Assembly (NCBI GenBank): GCA_017590115.1
Contig: JAGGNK010011114.1
Coordinates: forward strand, 124,001-188,000
Length of the DNA: 64,000 nucleotides
Source of the DNA: Montifringilla adamsi
Lineage: Eukaryota; Chordata; Aves; Passeriformes; Passeridae
Direction of reading: 5' to 3'
Positions within the stretch are counted from its first letter, which is position 1. The number at the start of each line of letters is the position of its first letter. Below, in pieces: positions 46,701 to 61,700 of this stretch. A model generated the notes under the pieces. That model did no database searches, had not been told where the DNA came from, and worked only from the letters and a program-made list of their open reading frames with translations. Made by a program: the position numbers and the translations under genes.

Positions 46701-49700
46701 AAGAAACGGTCAGCTCTTAATGCACCTACATCCAACATAATCAATATTTAGCTACACTTATTAATACAAAACTTACTCTACCAATGAGTATCTTTCCCTT
46801 TGTTCCCCCTGGATCCAGCTGTTCCTCCTGAATCCAGCTGTTCCCCCCGATCCAGCTGTTCCCCGCAGATCCAGCTGTACCTCCTGGGTTTGGCTGTTCC
46901 CCCTGGCTCCGGCTGTACCCCCGGCTGTGGCACAGCCTCTTGCACCGCCGGTCTCAGTGGATCGGTGCCGTTATTTCCTTAGAAACTCCGGCACCGCATC
47001 CCGCCAGGGCCACCGCTGGCCGCAGTGTCGCCCTCGTGTGGCCAAACCCCAGTATTGCAGGCCGGGGCTCTCAGTGTCGCCCTCGTGTGGCCAAACACCA
47101 GTATTGCAATCCAGGGCCCTCAGTGTCGCCCTCCTGTGGCCAAACCCCAGTATTGCAAGTCGGGGCCCTCAGTGTCGCCCTCCTGTGGCCAAACCCCAGA
47201 ATTGCAACCCAGGACCCTCAGTGTCGCCCTCCTGTGGCCAAACCCGAGAATTGCAACCCAGGACCCTCAGTGTCGCCCTCCTGTGGCCAACCCACAGCAC
47301 TGCAAGCCTGAGGGCTGACGCTCAACTTTTTGACAGTTTGAGGGTTTCCCCTATTTAATCGCTGATTTTTTACTCTTTATGGTGTTAGTGAAAGCTGGGA
47401 GGAAAACCACTCCTGGTTGGTTTCAATTGCCAACATAAATCCATATTTTTATTTGCCCTGGAGGCAAACAGACTTTTACAGAATTTGATAGAATTTTACA
47501 CAGAATCAAAACTGGTTTGGCTGGGAAAGACCCATAAAATCATGGAGCCCAATCATTCCTCCAGCACTGCCAAGGCCACCACTCTCCCCCATCCCTAAGT
47601 GCCACATACACAGAGCTGTTAAATCCTGCCAGGGATGGGGATTCCACCATGGCCTGGGGCAGCCTGTGCCAGGACTGAACAGCCCTTTGGGGGAAGGAAT
47701 TTTCCTTAATATCAAACCTAAACCTCCCTGGCACAACTTGAGGGCATTTCCTTTGTCCTCTGCTAACACACCATCAAACACTGTTGTGCTGCTCAGAGGT
47801 TTCCTCAACTGAGCCTGCTTTTACCAGGGAAAGCCCACAAGCCTTGCTCACCTGAAGACCGCAGAGGAAATTCCTCAGAGGAATCACTCCGGGGGACCAA
47901 GGGAAGATTAAAAGTTTGAATGCCTATTTCTTCACGGTGCTGCAGAGTCACCATGGCACAGAGCCGTGACAAAGGCAAGGCCCCTTTGGCAACCAGCTGG
48001 TCTCTGACATTTGGGTAATAATACCTGGCAGGACACAAAAAACCAGGATCAACATTTCTCTCAAACTGCACAGAAGTCAACTTTGACTGTCTTCAAAGCC
48101 TAATTAGCCTCCCCAGCTAAGGGAGAAAAATAAATGTATTTCCACTGAAGAAAAGAATCATTAAGTGCTTAAGCAGATAATGCTACAAATACATACTTGC
48201 ACTAGTCCTAGCAAGTCAACAAGCAGGACCTCCACTAAAAATTGGCATCCTAAAGAAAAAACAAGAGAAGGATCTGGCACCAAATATTTTCTGCTATCAT
48301 TTCTCATTAATAAATGAAAACACCTCTCTTGCAGAACAGATTTGTGGTACCAGAATGTAAGTGTAAAAAAATTATTCCAAACCTTTTCTTAGTGCATTAC
48401 TTGGCTTCAGCTTCATCCTAAAACAAATTCTGGCACTGTATCTTACAAACAGCCCATAGTAATTCTTATGTGACTTAGGAAATTTTAAAAAGCCTGACTT
48501 GTTTACTGCAGAATGAACAGATTATTATCTTTTTCTAAAGCTATTTGTCTTCATGGCTTCTGCTCTTCATTACTAATAATTAGCTTCAGTAGCCAAAGAA
48601 ACATTTTGAATGTACAAAACACTTTTTATTATTTGTGTTGCATTCAGTGATTTGTATGAGGGAAAAGAGCAAATCCAACACAATGAAATTATACTTTCAG
48701 GGTGCTACTAAGTAAAGTTTAGATGTTGCAAACATTTAAACTACTTTTAGATTGTTATGCTGATTAAAAGATGGAAGAAAGCAAACTAATAACACACACT
48801 TTTTAAGTTATAAAAAGGAGTAATAAGGACTCTTGGTGGGGAAAAAGGTGTACAGGTTTTAAGTGCAGATACTTATCACCAAATGTTGATGAGCTTACCA
48901 TTTTTTTTAGCTACTATTAAATAATATTATGAAATATCCATTCCAGAGCTGCAGGTTTTTCAAGATCAGATGTACCTCAACCAGTACTGCTGTGCTATCT
49001 ACAAAGAACAGGACGTTGTTCTGTACCTGCACCAGACTTCAAACTGCATTCCTCCTCCTGCTGCTCCTGGTGCCATAAATGCACTGACCAGGAGCCTCTG
49101 GACTGGGACATCAGCAGGAACCAACAGGGAATGATGATGTTCGTCATTGAAGATGGGATCAGGGACACACAAAGTGGTAGCTGTTCTAAATGGCTTTAAT
49201 GTGATGCCTAGAAGTCAAGCAGAACTAGTTAAAAATGGTTGGAATTGCAGCTTTCAACCTTTTTCTGCTTGCAATACCACAGGAGGTAGGACCCATGGAC
49301 AGGGAGTGAAATCCTCTTGGGACAAGGCTTGCTCTTCTGAGCTTCACTTCACAAAGCTTTTACAAGCAATCCATGCAGCCCCATGACCCTGTGAGCCACA
49401 GGCTGGGAACTACAGCTAAAGAGGCAGGATAGAAATCCCACAGGACTTACTATGGAACCATTTCACTAGCTGTCATTTTTCAGTGGGAATACACATTGGT
49501 GATGCAAAGCACTCGGCACTATGCTCTTTCCTACAGCTACAATTATTTACATATTATTTTATAATCTGAAAAATGATGGGTTTAGATTGGATATTGGGAA
49601 GAAATTCTTCCCCCTAAGGGTGGTGAGCCCTGGCACAGCGTGCCCAGAGAAGCTGTGGCTGCCTCTGGATCCCTGGAAGTGCCCAAGGCCAGGCTGGACA

Positions 49701-52700
49701 GAGCTTGGAGCACCCTGGGACAGTGGGAGGTGTTCCTGGCCATTCTATGTTAATCCTAGTGATCTAAACCAAGCAACTCTTCTGTTGGTGTATCCATGAA
49801 AATCACAGAATTGTCACGGTTGGAAAAGGCCTCTAAGATCATCAAATCCAGCTGTTAACCCAGCCCTGCCAAGGCCACCCAGTAAATCACGTACCCAAGT
49901 GCCATATCCAAACACTTTCTGAACATTTCCAGAGATGGTGACCCCACCATTGCCCCGGGCAGCTGTGCCAGGGGTTGATAACCCTGTTGATGAAGACTTT
50001 TCCCTAATATTCAACTTAAACCTCCTCTAGCATGACTTGGGGCCATTTCCTCTTGTCCTGCCCCTTGTTGCCCTGGAGCAGAGCCTGATCCCCACCTGGC
50101 TGCACTCTCCTGTCAGGGAGTTGTGGAGATCAAATGAGCACCCTGAAAAGCTTGTGCATGTAAAGCCCTTGCTGAATTTCACTGTGTACAATCTCTCTGT
50201 TCTCTGCAGACCCATTCCTGCATCTTTGTCAGACCAGCTGGCACAGCCCTCTAGCACCTTTAACAGAAGGTACCATGTGAAGAGATTTGGAATTAGGTCT
50301 CTTTTTTCCACTGGGAACTTGCCACCAGCCTCAGACAAACAAGGCTTTGAATCCAGTGACACAGCCCAAGCCCAGTTTTTCCAAGAAAACAAGCATTGGC
50401 TGCTTGAAAAGTTCATAAAAACATGCCCCCTCTTAGGCAGAGAGAACATGACTAAATAGTATTTAATTATAGCGATGATCTAAATACGACAAACTTACCA
50501 TCCTCATGCAGTCCAGGTCCTAGCAGTGCACCACAGCCAGCCTCCTGAACTGGGAAATAGTACTGGATGTAGCAGTCAGCCTCTCCCCAGACCGTGGACT
50601 GGAGGGGAGTGAGTCCCTTCACACCCTCCACGTGGATCTCAAACACATGCTCCATCAGGTCCTCCCCTTTTGGGTACAGCTGTTAACAAAAAAAGGGAAA
50701 GCCACGTGGAAAGGATCACTTTAGGAAACTGAGAACATTTCAACCAGCTGCCCAGGGAAGTGGTTGAGTCATCCCTGGAGGTACTCAAAAGCCATGTGAA
50801 TGTAACATTTGGGGACATGGTTTAGTGGTGGCCTTGGCAGGGCTGGGTTAGTGGTTGGATTCAATGAGCATAGAGACCTTTCACAATCTAAACAATTACA
50901 TGTGATAAGGATCTAAGAAGCCTGAGATGGGGGACAGAGAAATTATCTACCATTTTCCTCCTAAAGTTTACAGAAACATTGGAAGTCTGAAAGAAAATTA
51001 TTTTTTTCCTGCAAAGCACATAGATAAAAGTTCCTACCTACCCTACTCCATGGTAGTGGCAAAACCTCCATAATAAGGCTGTGAGAATTAAGATTTTCTG
51101 TAATTTTGCTGGGTTTTTGTTTTTACTGGACTTGTGAAGATAGAAACAGTGGATATGCAAGACAATAAAAAGAGCAATAATGTCAAGACTAGTGAGAGCA
51201 AGCTGGTAAAAAAAAAAAAAAAGAGTATAAACAATATAATTCTGTGTACAATTTGCAGCATATAACAAAATTGGCTACAGCTTCAAGAAGAGATTTGGGA
51301 TCATTCATCTGTTAATGAACTCACTGGTAAAACCCTTTTGACATGTCCTTAACAGCGAGAATGGGGTGTACTGAAGAGTAAATACCAGTGTGGGTTTTGT
51401 GGCTGGATGGTCCAGAGAGTGGGCAGGACGCTGTGTGACTGGAGGCACCATTCCTTCCTCAGTTTTGAGCCTCTGCAGTGCCACGATTTGGATGGCAGAT
51501 CCCATGGCCAGGGTGACCCTCAGGCTGCCGCGGGTGCTGCCCGTGAAGACGTCGACCACCGGCACGTGGCCATCCACAGCCACCACTGGGTACTGAGCCT
51601 GCAGGAGCAGGTGGGAAACCTTGGCATCCCTACAGAACAATCCCAAAACAAACAAAAAAGCCCCAGCATGAGCATGAGCCATCTGAGTAGAACAGCATCA
51701 CACAGAACTCGTTCTAGATGGGATTTTCAAAGCTGATAAAAACCAGTCTATCTCCGTTCCTCTGAGATTTGTCTCACATCCCATCTTCACTCAGCAGAGA
51801 TCCAGGAGCTGCTGGGTGCAAGAAGTTATTTCCAGCAATGACAAAGGACAATTTCCCAAAACCTGACAGCACATTAGCTATCAGCCAGCCTAGAGATCTG
51901 TGAACGAAGGGATGAGTGGGAACAAGACTCCCATTAACACCCTGTAGCCAGATGATACTTTTATGAGGTAGTTGTGTGCCTTTGTGCATGGAAGAAAAGA
52001 AGGAACAGTGACAGCCTCCCAGAAAGATGTAAAAATCACACACTGAAGTTATTCAAGGCCAGGTTGGATGGGGCTTGGAGCAACTTGGTTGAGTGGAAGG
52101 TGCCAGTGGCAGTGGATGGGCTTTAAGGTCCCTCCCAAGCCAAACCATTCTGGGATTCTAAGATACACACAAATAAACTACAGTGGCTTACTGAAAAAGC
52201 GATACAAACGACACAGTAATAACTAGCAAAGTGGTGACCAGACAGCTCCAGCACCACCTGGTTTTCACATGCCACTAAGTCTGACCAAAATAAAAGGAAT
52301 AAATCCTTTGCATTAGGAAGAATTTCTTCTGTCCAGTATTTCCAGCAATTTAAACTGTTTTAAGCAGGTATATTACTTAAGTGAACAAGAAGCCAATAGA
52401 TTAAACCTAAAAAGAACAAAGAACTCTAGAAAATCCCATTGGATAAGAACACAATTAAAATATGAAGGTTTTGGAGACTTTTTGACACCCAGCATCCCTA
52501 TGAGATCCCTGCAGAGCATGATTAGGGGCAAACCCAACCAGTCAGATTTTGTAAAATCACTGATGGAAAGCCACACCTCATTCTCCTGTGTAGTCACTTT
52601 GACTTCTTCTAGTTTTATTCCATCATAGGACAACAAGTTAAGCAGGCACCAACCCTGATGCACCATAGTGACTTTATTTGTCACACTCTACCTGTGCACA

Positions 52701-55700
52701 AGGACAGTGTAACTCACACCCTGCTCACTGTAGGAAAGGGTTATAGGAAGCTTGGCAGGGCAAAAATGCCTTTTGCTATGAAGTGTAACTAAGAACCCCC
52801 CCACACAACCCCCACACACCATCACCAACTTCTTTCTCTAAGCTTCAGCTAGGATATTTCCCAAACCAATAAAAAATGGGGAAAAAAGGTTACTTGAACG
52901 AGATGTAAAACTGATGCAGAGGGAGTTTCACTAATCCCAGCAATTTGTCACAGCCAGGGCTTCCCAGCTTGTTCCATGCTTCAATAACCATGACATTGTT
53001 CTTCAGCCGCTCCAGGTGTTTGGAAGTCAATGAAAAAGGCATCACCTGAAAGGTTTAAAGCAGAATTAGTACACAGAATGCACTGGAAAGTATTGGCTAA
53101 GTGCAGAGCATTCTGATAAGTCTACAGAATTGTGCCTTTTAGAGATAGAAGTTAAAAACTGAATGTGCATTCAACAGAGCCAAGCAGGGACATTTCTACG
53201 TATATCAAAGTAACTTAAGTACAAAATGTGTTTGTCAGTGGGGAGCACCACACTTCCATCAGTGGGAAATGGAGAACATGTCACTTGCCTGACAAAAATT
53301 GAAGGCAGGCTGTCTGGTGCCCCAGACGACAGCGGATCTCGTTGCCTCCTCAGTGCGGAGCAGTTTGCAGTTTAAATACACATTGCAGGAACCGGGGAGC
53401 CCAGAGCCTTCAGCAATGAAGTCCTTTCCATCAGGCACCATCAGGAGCACGTGCAGCAGTAACCCCTCCTGCTCAGCTGGGGTGACGCGTGTCACCTCAT
53501 CCCGGGCTGGCTCGGGGCGCAGCGGCTGCGCGACGTCCCTGCCGCCCGCTGCTGGGCCCCGCGAGGCCTCGGGGCTCCTGGTGGAGCAGAGGGGGCTTTC
53601 TGCACTTACACTCGTCCTGCTGGGCTCCTGCAGTCCCAGCTGGGCCCCTGTCACGGCGTGAGCTGGGGCTGGGTGCCCGGCCGTAGCTGACCTGGCAGCG
53701 GCGCTGGCCACGAGCTGCAGGGACACCTGCAAGGAAGGCAGAGCTGGCCAGAGTGCCCCCTCCAGAAACAAGGCATGCAACAGGAACTCAGGAAAACACA
53801 GCACACCTCTGCTCCAGAACTCGCCCTAAGGCATTATGCTGCTTGCAAGCTACAGCTTTTGCTGTAAAATAAAATACACGTGGCTTTAAGAAATAAAGTC
53901 CAGGCTGGAGTTTGGCAAAACCACACAATTACAGATGAATTATTGAATGGTCTGGGTCGGAAGGGACCTTAAAGCTCACCCCATTCTTAACCCATCACCT
54001 GCTAATACAGAGAGCTGTTTATCCTCAGAACTGTCAAATCCTTCAAACTGTTAGTGCTTCTCATTCAGAAGCTGAGCAAACTGATAAAACTTTGGCTGGA
54101 GAAGATAATTCCTAAAGTGACAAGGGCAAGGAAGACCAGGCCTCCATGGCAGGAGAGACCTCAGCTCATGCCACGTGTGAAGAAGCCAAAGCTCCAAGCC
54201 CTGAGTATGTGCCACTCAGAATGTGCCTGTAGAGTGGTTTCTGTATTCAAGTCCCAGCTTATTGACAACATTCCTCGACATACAGGAGCTTCAAAGTATT
54301 TCCCCAAACCCCTAAGGAATAAAAAATGGTTCATGTTATTTTATGCTGGTCTTGCAAACCTTTTTAGCTGAGACCTGGTAAATTGAAACAAAGAGAGAAA
54401 AGAGGAGTTAAAAATACAGGTGTGGAGCCAAAATTAGTAACAATCCAAGCTAGAGGTGGTAAAACACATACCTTTAGTGGCCCAACTTGTGTGTGATCTC
54501 CCTCTTTTTCCACAGGTATATCCCAGCTGACACTGAGCAGCTCAGCCTCAATCACTCTGCAGAGCTGAAGTGCTGCTGAGCCAATGGCCACAGGCTGAGG
54601 GTAGGCAAAGAGGTAATTTTGCAAGATTTCTATCAGATTTAAAGAATTTTTGTGAAAAAAAAAGAAAAAAAAAAAAAGCTTTCTGGCTCCCACTCACAAG
54701 GTCAGTTGTACCAACAGGGATGTGGGAAATCTCTTTTACTTCCAATTTCAAGTCTCACTAGAACAGTAAGACAAGTTTTCCTGGAATCTACTGTAAAAAA
54801 TCCCAGATTAATGCAAAAATTGAATAACCTAAATCCTGGTAAATGAGCACAATTTCCATACTGAAAGATGCAATTTACTCCCTCATTAAAAGAAAAGCAG
54901 ATATCCTTGGTGTCGATTAAAATAACATAAGCTGAGTTAACCCCTCTCACCCTCTTCATCACAGGCAGATGGTTATGCAAATCATCTTATCAGATAGAAA
55001 TCTAGCCCAAAATGCACAAGTTACAGGTGTTTTTCACAGCTCACATTGTGTCCCTTACACTGGGCAGGGTGCAGATATAAACTGCATCCACGTGGACTCA
55101 CTCTACACTGCTAAAGGAGCTGTGTTCTCATTGAAGGATAACGTTTGTAACCGATCCAATGTGCTTAAGCAACAAGAGATCAGTTTAAAGATGAGGGAAG
55201 TACAATTCTTTTTGCTTGCCAGTCTCGATCTCAGAAAAGCCTTTAATGAAGGGACAGGAGGGACAAGCCTGGAAGAGCGAATGGCCCTGGCCCCGAGGCT
55301 GCCAGAGCTCCAGAAGTGTTTGGGATGCACGGGTGGGATTGCTGGGGTGTCTGTGCAGGGCCAGCGCTGGGCTGGGTGATGCTGTGGGTCCCTCAGAGTA
55401 CTCTGTGGTTCTGTGCAGACTGAACAGCAATCAGTGTAACGTCATTTCCCCTCCTAATACCTGACTGTCTGCACTGAGTGCCTGGGGGAAGTGGAAATGC
55501 AAAGAATTCCTTTGCTTTTCAACACACAAAGAAGGAACAACTAGTAGTAAATACCTTTTTCTGGGTGCTTTTTCTCATGTAGATTTTAAAAGCCAGGTCA
55601 GAGCCCCACCAGTGCTCCATCATCCTTCCCCCAAACCACACAGGGAACACAGACTGCTGCTGGAATTTCACCACTGGAAGGAAGAGAGGAGCAACAAATA

Positions 55701-58700
55701 TCCCAAATTACTTGACATAAATAAACTTTCCCCTGTAGAGTGCTCTGTTACAAACACAATCATTTAATTCTGCATTGTTTATTAACACAAAGGCCAAAGT
55801 AAACTGGTTTTCATTTCTGAAGGCCAGCAAACAGCAGGAGGCCAGCAGGACAAAATTAAGATTATGAATTCATACATAATTAATGAATTATTAAATACAT
55901 TAATATAAGCCAACATTATAACAGTATTTAAAGACTTCAGGTGACACCAAGTCTCTGCCATTCTAGCATGCAGTAAGAGCTGCCCTTCCTCAGTGGGAGA
56001 ACCCTGCCTCATTTCAACTAACAGAGTTCAAGACGGTTCTTGAGGGAGGCAAAGCTGAGCTGCAAGAAAAATCACAGCTCCAGGAGAACAGGAGTATCTG
56101 CAAGCAGAGACAGAACCAATTTGTGATTTGCATTCAGTCTGGAAAGGAGTACAAGAAGTACAATAACAGTGTTCACCAAGGATAAGGAAATATTCCTGCG
56201 ATGACAAAAATGCAGGTTACACATAAGTTAATTTCCAGCTGGATGCCCTGCTCTTCCCCACCTTGTCTGGGATCGCTATGGAATCTTCCCCATTAGGCAT
56301 ATTTAATAAATGACATAAATCTAAGGAAGGAAAATGCTACAGGATAATGGATTGAAGTCTTCTTGACATTATTTTCTATTTTATAATCTATTTTTCTAGG
56401 TCCCAAAGAGCTGGACTCCACACAAGGCAAACTGCAGGAGGATGGATGAGTTTTGGATTCCAAAGGTTGTATTACAAAAGCTCAGAAGAAACAGATGTTT
56501 TCTCTGGCCACAAATGCAAAATATCCAAGAGAACTCAAAATCTCTCAAGTGCCACTCAGAGAGATGCAAAGCCAATGAATGATCACATGGGAGAGGCATT
56601 GGAAAGTCACCCTGGCATTCCAGTTTCTGGGAAGACTGGGCAGAGAGCATCTTGATCATCCAGCATTCTCTGCTGAGTGGGAACAGAAACAGAAATTGTT
56701 CTCAGGGATACAAACACTGGTGAGTCTCAGTACAAAGATTAGTGTCTCCTGATTTGAGCACAGGACTGGAGATTCCCTGGATCCAGCAGATTATGTGAGC
56801 TACTGGGGATACTACATGACATACTTCCACATCTGAGGAATTATTTATTTGGGCTATAAGTATCTCTGATATTTCTAGAAGTACTTGATCATCTCCCCAC
56901 TATTGCAGAAAAAATACCGGCATTACGTTCAAAAGAAGGAATGGGCTTACTAACTTGTTCTTTCCTTAGGAAAAGAAATTTGAAAATCCCAGTATGAATT
57001 CTTCTGGGAAGAAAAAAATAATTTAAAAAATCGCTTCCTTCCTCCTGAGAGGATCATTCCCCCACCTGCAGCACGGCAACTAATCACACTGTGATTTTTA
57101 GGCAGCAAAGGAAATATGTGGAAAACACTACTAAATAATTTCTAAGAGATGGAGTCAAGAAAACTAAATCTGAGGGGGAAAAACGATGCTCTTACCACCA
57201 TCTGTGATTTTACTTGAGGCTACTCGAACTGCTTCTGTTGCTATGGAAACCTGTCCTTTTCCATCCTTGGAGACTCTCACAGGAAAGTGGTACTCCACAA
57301 AGAAGGTGCTGTGAATAAAATAGTGAAAGGGTGACCACAGTCCATCAAGAATCTGATGTGAGTCATGAAACTGAACAGAGCAGGCAAGTTCCAGATTCAC
57401 AGCTGACTGTAACCCTGTTTTCTTAGGATAATTGAAACACCTATTCTATGAATTCCTTCCACAGGTTATCCATGTGCCAGATTCTCCTCCAATAAATCCC
57501 CTTTTGTTTTCAGCGTACTGCCAGGCACAAAGTACATTCTGCACCTCCCCAAAACCCTGGGAAAGGCACAGCCTCAAGTGAGCCCACACCAGGATAAATC
57601 AGTCACATCTCTAACTTTCCCAAGTCCGTGGGATACAATTCCCTCCGAGGAACAGAAGCCTCAGAAGCCTGGAGAGCCTGGGGAAGCTGCACTACACAGG
57701 AGAGCCCAGGGAAATCTGCCCTGAAGGCACAGCACACAAAGCAGGAAGAAACAATCCCCCTTACCACTTATGAACAGACATGGGCCGTGGAGGCTTCCCC
57801 AGCAAACCTTTCCTCCTGGGGGAGATCTGGATGCTCTCAGGAGGGATTTTCAGGCTTTCTATGGTGACTCTGGCCAGGTGTATTCGCTGCAGCAATGCCA
57901 ACCTGTCTGCACCCAAGGATGTGAGAAGAGACATTTCTCTGTGGTCTTCTGGAGGAGCAGTGGGAGAGCAGCTGGAGACACAGAACTGAGGATCAGGACT
58001 GCAGAAACACTCTTGACATGACCACATGAAGGGGGAATTGTAGCTAGGTGGGATGCTACTTAAAAACTGCCCAAGGTTCACTAAAATATACATTTAAAAC
58101 ATATTTTTACAACAAATTTGATGGTCTCTATAATTCTCTGTAACAAATATCTTATAATATCTGGGGTCCATAACTAAAAAAACAACAACTTAAAGTGCAT
58201 GTTCCATACATTGTTGATCTGAAAAAATCTTCAAAAAGAAAAACTTCATTTAATGCCATGTACAAAAGCAGGGAGATGATACAGTTATACACAAGACAAA
58301 TCTCTGCTGCAGAGGAACAGGAGCAGGATTTTTGCCATAGTTTTAAATCTCATTTGTGTAATTTGCAAGACTTGAATTGCAAATGCTTTTGTGCTGGTTT
58401 CTTTGGGGATATGAATTTTACCTGATGTAAGAACGGCAGTGTTAGTCAGAAAAACAATCACAAATAATTGTTTGGAGCTAAAACGGAAAAAAAAATAGTC
58501 ACAAAACCTTTACATTAACTGTATTGTGTAAGATAGGCTTGATAATTGGATCTTCAGGGACACTTTTATTGGTTCCATACAAAAAAAAGGGAATGCAGTT
58601 TAGATGAGGTCAGAACAAAAGTCACTGATGTAACTACCTGGGTTTAGCTCCTGTCACATTCTGATCAAAGGCATGATCAAAATCCTTCTGTGGCTTCACT

Positions 58701-61700
58701 GGACCCCCTTTTTTGAGAGTTTCTGTCTTGGATGCTTTTTTTGAGGATTTAACATCATCATCGCTGAGGAAATCGCTCAAACTGGAATCAGATTTCTAAA
58801 GCAGAAAGAATGGACATAAATAAGAAGTTAATTGTCATTGTACAGAGAGTCCCATAATGGTCACAATACATAAATGGAAAACAACTTGTGCATTGTATCA
58901 ACTGAAACAATTAAAATGGTATCAAAATTTCAGGGATTTAAAAAACAAAAAGTCTCCCTGTCCAGCCTCAATCGCAGCAATTTCCAAACTCGATGCTTGA
59001 CTTTGTAGTCTTAACAATATTCTTTTAATGATTTTATTCTTTTAATCATATTAATTTTAAGCAACATGCACATGTACTCACAAACACTTGTATGATACTT
59101 AATGCTCATTCAGCTCTCAATTAGTGCAATCTGTCGTTTTTCTGATCGCGCAAACTTCGGTTGCTCTGCACATGAGGGAACGCACGTTTCCCTTTGGATC
59201 TCCACTTACAGGAGCTGTGTAAAAAAGCTTCTCCAGCAGACTCTGGTCGTAGTGGGGATCACCGAGTTCACTGTCATACACCTCGCTGCCAAGGGAGAGA
59301 GAATCCCACAGGGAGCCCGTCCGATCCCAGAAATGCCCCGGGGAGAAATCGGCACTGTGGATACAGGAGAGAGAAGCACACCTCGGTGTTCCACGTCCTG
59401 CGGCGGGTCTCCAAGGCACGTGGACAATGCTGCCTGTTTCAGCCTGGATCGGGGCCGTGCTGGCTCCAGCAGGGCCAAACTGTGCCCAGGGAGCACGGCT
59501 GTGAGCCAGCCTGCAGGGTCACCTGGGGACAACACCTCTGCCCCGCAGGAAAGCAGCGCGTGGGGAGCGAGGGACAGCCGGGGTCACAACAGATCTCTGG
59601 AGATCACCCAGTCCAGCCCCTGCTCAAAGGGAAGGCATGCAAAAAAAGTTGTCCAGCTGGATTCTGGGTGTCTTGGAAGCTGCAGATTCCACAACCTCTT
59701 TGGGCAACCAATTCCAGGCTTTGATGATTTTCATTGTAAAATATACCAATGAATATCAACCTCCAATTTTTACCCTTCATTACTTTATAACTTCTGGAAT
59801 GCTTTAGGAGTAATACTTAAGGACAGTTTATTTTTATTTAAAAAAACTTCCAAGCTATACCTGAGTAGGTGCAAACACAAGTATCTTCAGATACAAGCTG
59901 AGGTTAGTTTGGTTTAAGGTCTTCCTCTGTGCTGTGAGTTTAAAATAATTTTATGACCTGCAACACTACAGTGCAGATAATCACTGTGTGATAAACCACA
60001 GTGAAAAAATGAGTGCAGGGCACAAGAAACATGAACCATAAATTCTGAACCATATCTGACCCAGAAGCTGTGTGTTCAGGGTGCAGATGTGGACGCAATG
60101 GAAGCATCATTTATGCTCCTGCTACGCAAAATAAGAGGAAAAGGCCCATTTAATATCTGGAGAAAGATTAAAAATAGCTGTAGTTTCTCATTAGTTTTAA
60201 TTTACAGAGTGTTTCTTCTCCCAAGAAACAAGGTATTTGTTTTACATGCTTAGTTTATGCAGTATTTTAGGCCACGACACTTAGGACTATACAGTAACTT
60301 TGTTTCATGAAAGATTGTGGTTAATCTTTCTGACATCACTTTCACACCAAGTGACGTGCAGCTATCCAGGTCATCATGCATTAAAGCTGAGCTACAAAAC
60401 ACCTCCATCACTTGTACACTGTCAAGTTACATTCCCAAAAATGCCACTGGTTACATTCCCAAAAATCTGGACAACCTGAAGGGTCAAGAGACACTTTTCA
60501 AAAAGTCAGACAAGGACAATTTTGCAGAAGCCTCCAGTGCATCACACTCACCTGCCCAACAGTAACTGGACTGCTCTTTCTTCAGAGTTTAGGTCAAACT
60601 GCTGACCTGAAACTTCAGATCCAAAGAGATGGGGATCTTCAGGAGTGGGCACAAAACTGGACTTCAAGCCTTTTGGGCTCCTGGGTAACAGCAATGGAAG
60701 CACAGACAGCAGAAAAAGGAAAAATAAAGACATTAAGGCATGCTCAAGATGAATCCAATAACCAGTCTATCAGTTTTTTCTGTGAAGTCCAAAATAATCT
60801 ACTTTAACACAAATACAAATAGTTTGTGCAGAAAGAATTTGCAATAGCATCATTGATATTGAATTTGCAATAGTATCATTGACTGTCCAAGACAATGACA
60901 TTGCTTTCTGGTTATCACAGAACAACAGGCAGTATTCACATTTTTCCAGAGGAAAACCAAGAAATCTAAATTTCTTTTCTCCTAAGAAAACATCATGCAT
61001 TTAGGTCATCAATTACGTACACTTCTCTGAAAAACTGTTCCTTGTGATGCAGTGCCATTTCACTTGCACTGACTTGCACTACTCTTATTCCCTACCAAAA
61101 TGTAATATTTCCCTGAGAAATAACTTTTAACTAAATACAAATACACTAAGAAATTAAATTAAAATCAAATACTTAGATCAAGGCTTACTACATGAAGATT
61201 AAAATGAATTTACAAAATTTAGGCATTTATTCACAGGTAGAAATTAACTTCCCATTTGAATGATGTGCTGCTTTGACCCAAAAACACATCCTATGAACCT
61301 CAGTATCTACAGTTTTCTGGATAAAGCCTCAAAATCTATGGCCTGGAGCTTGAATCTCACTTCCCCCAGTCCAAACTCACTTTGTTGGTGCTATAAAATT
61401 GTCTGTCTCTATAAAATGAGACATTTTATTCAGTTCAATCTCCATGTCTGGGCTGGACTTCATTGCAGAAACAACCATGGCATCACGGAGTTTACTGCCT
61501 TGATCCAAGAGAGCTGGGAAACAAGCACAAGGATTACATTTCAGCATTCAAGTGCTTTTTAAAAGCCATGTGTAGACACAATCAATGTGTCAGCTACAGT
61601 CAAGAAACTTGTTTTCTGCTGTTAAAAAGAGATCTTGGCGCACTGGGGATCAGATATGTTTTATACACCAGAAAACAGCTGAGCTGGGAGTGAGGGAGGG

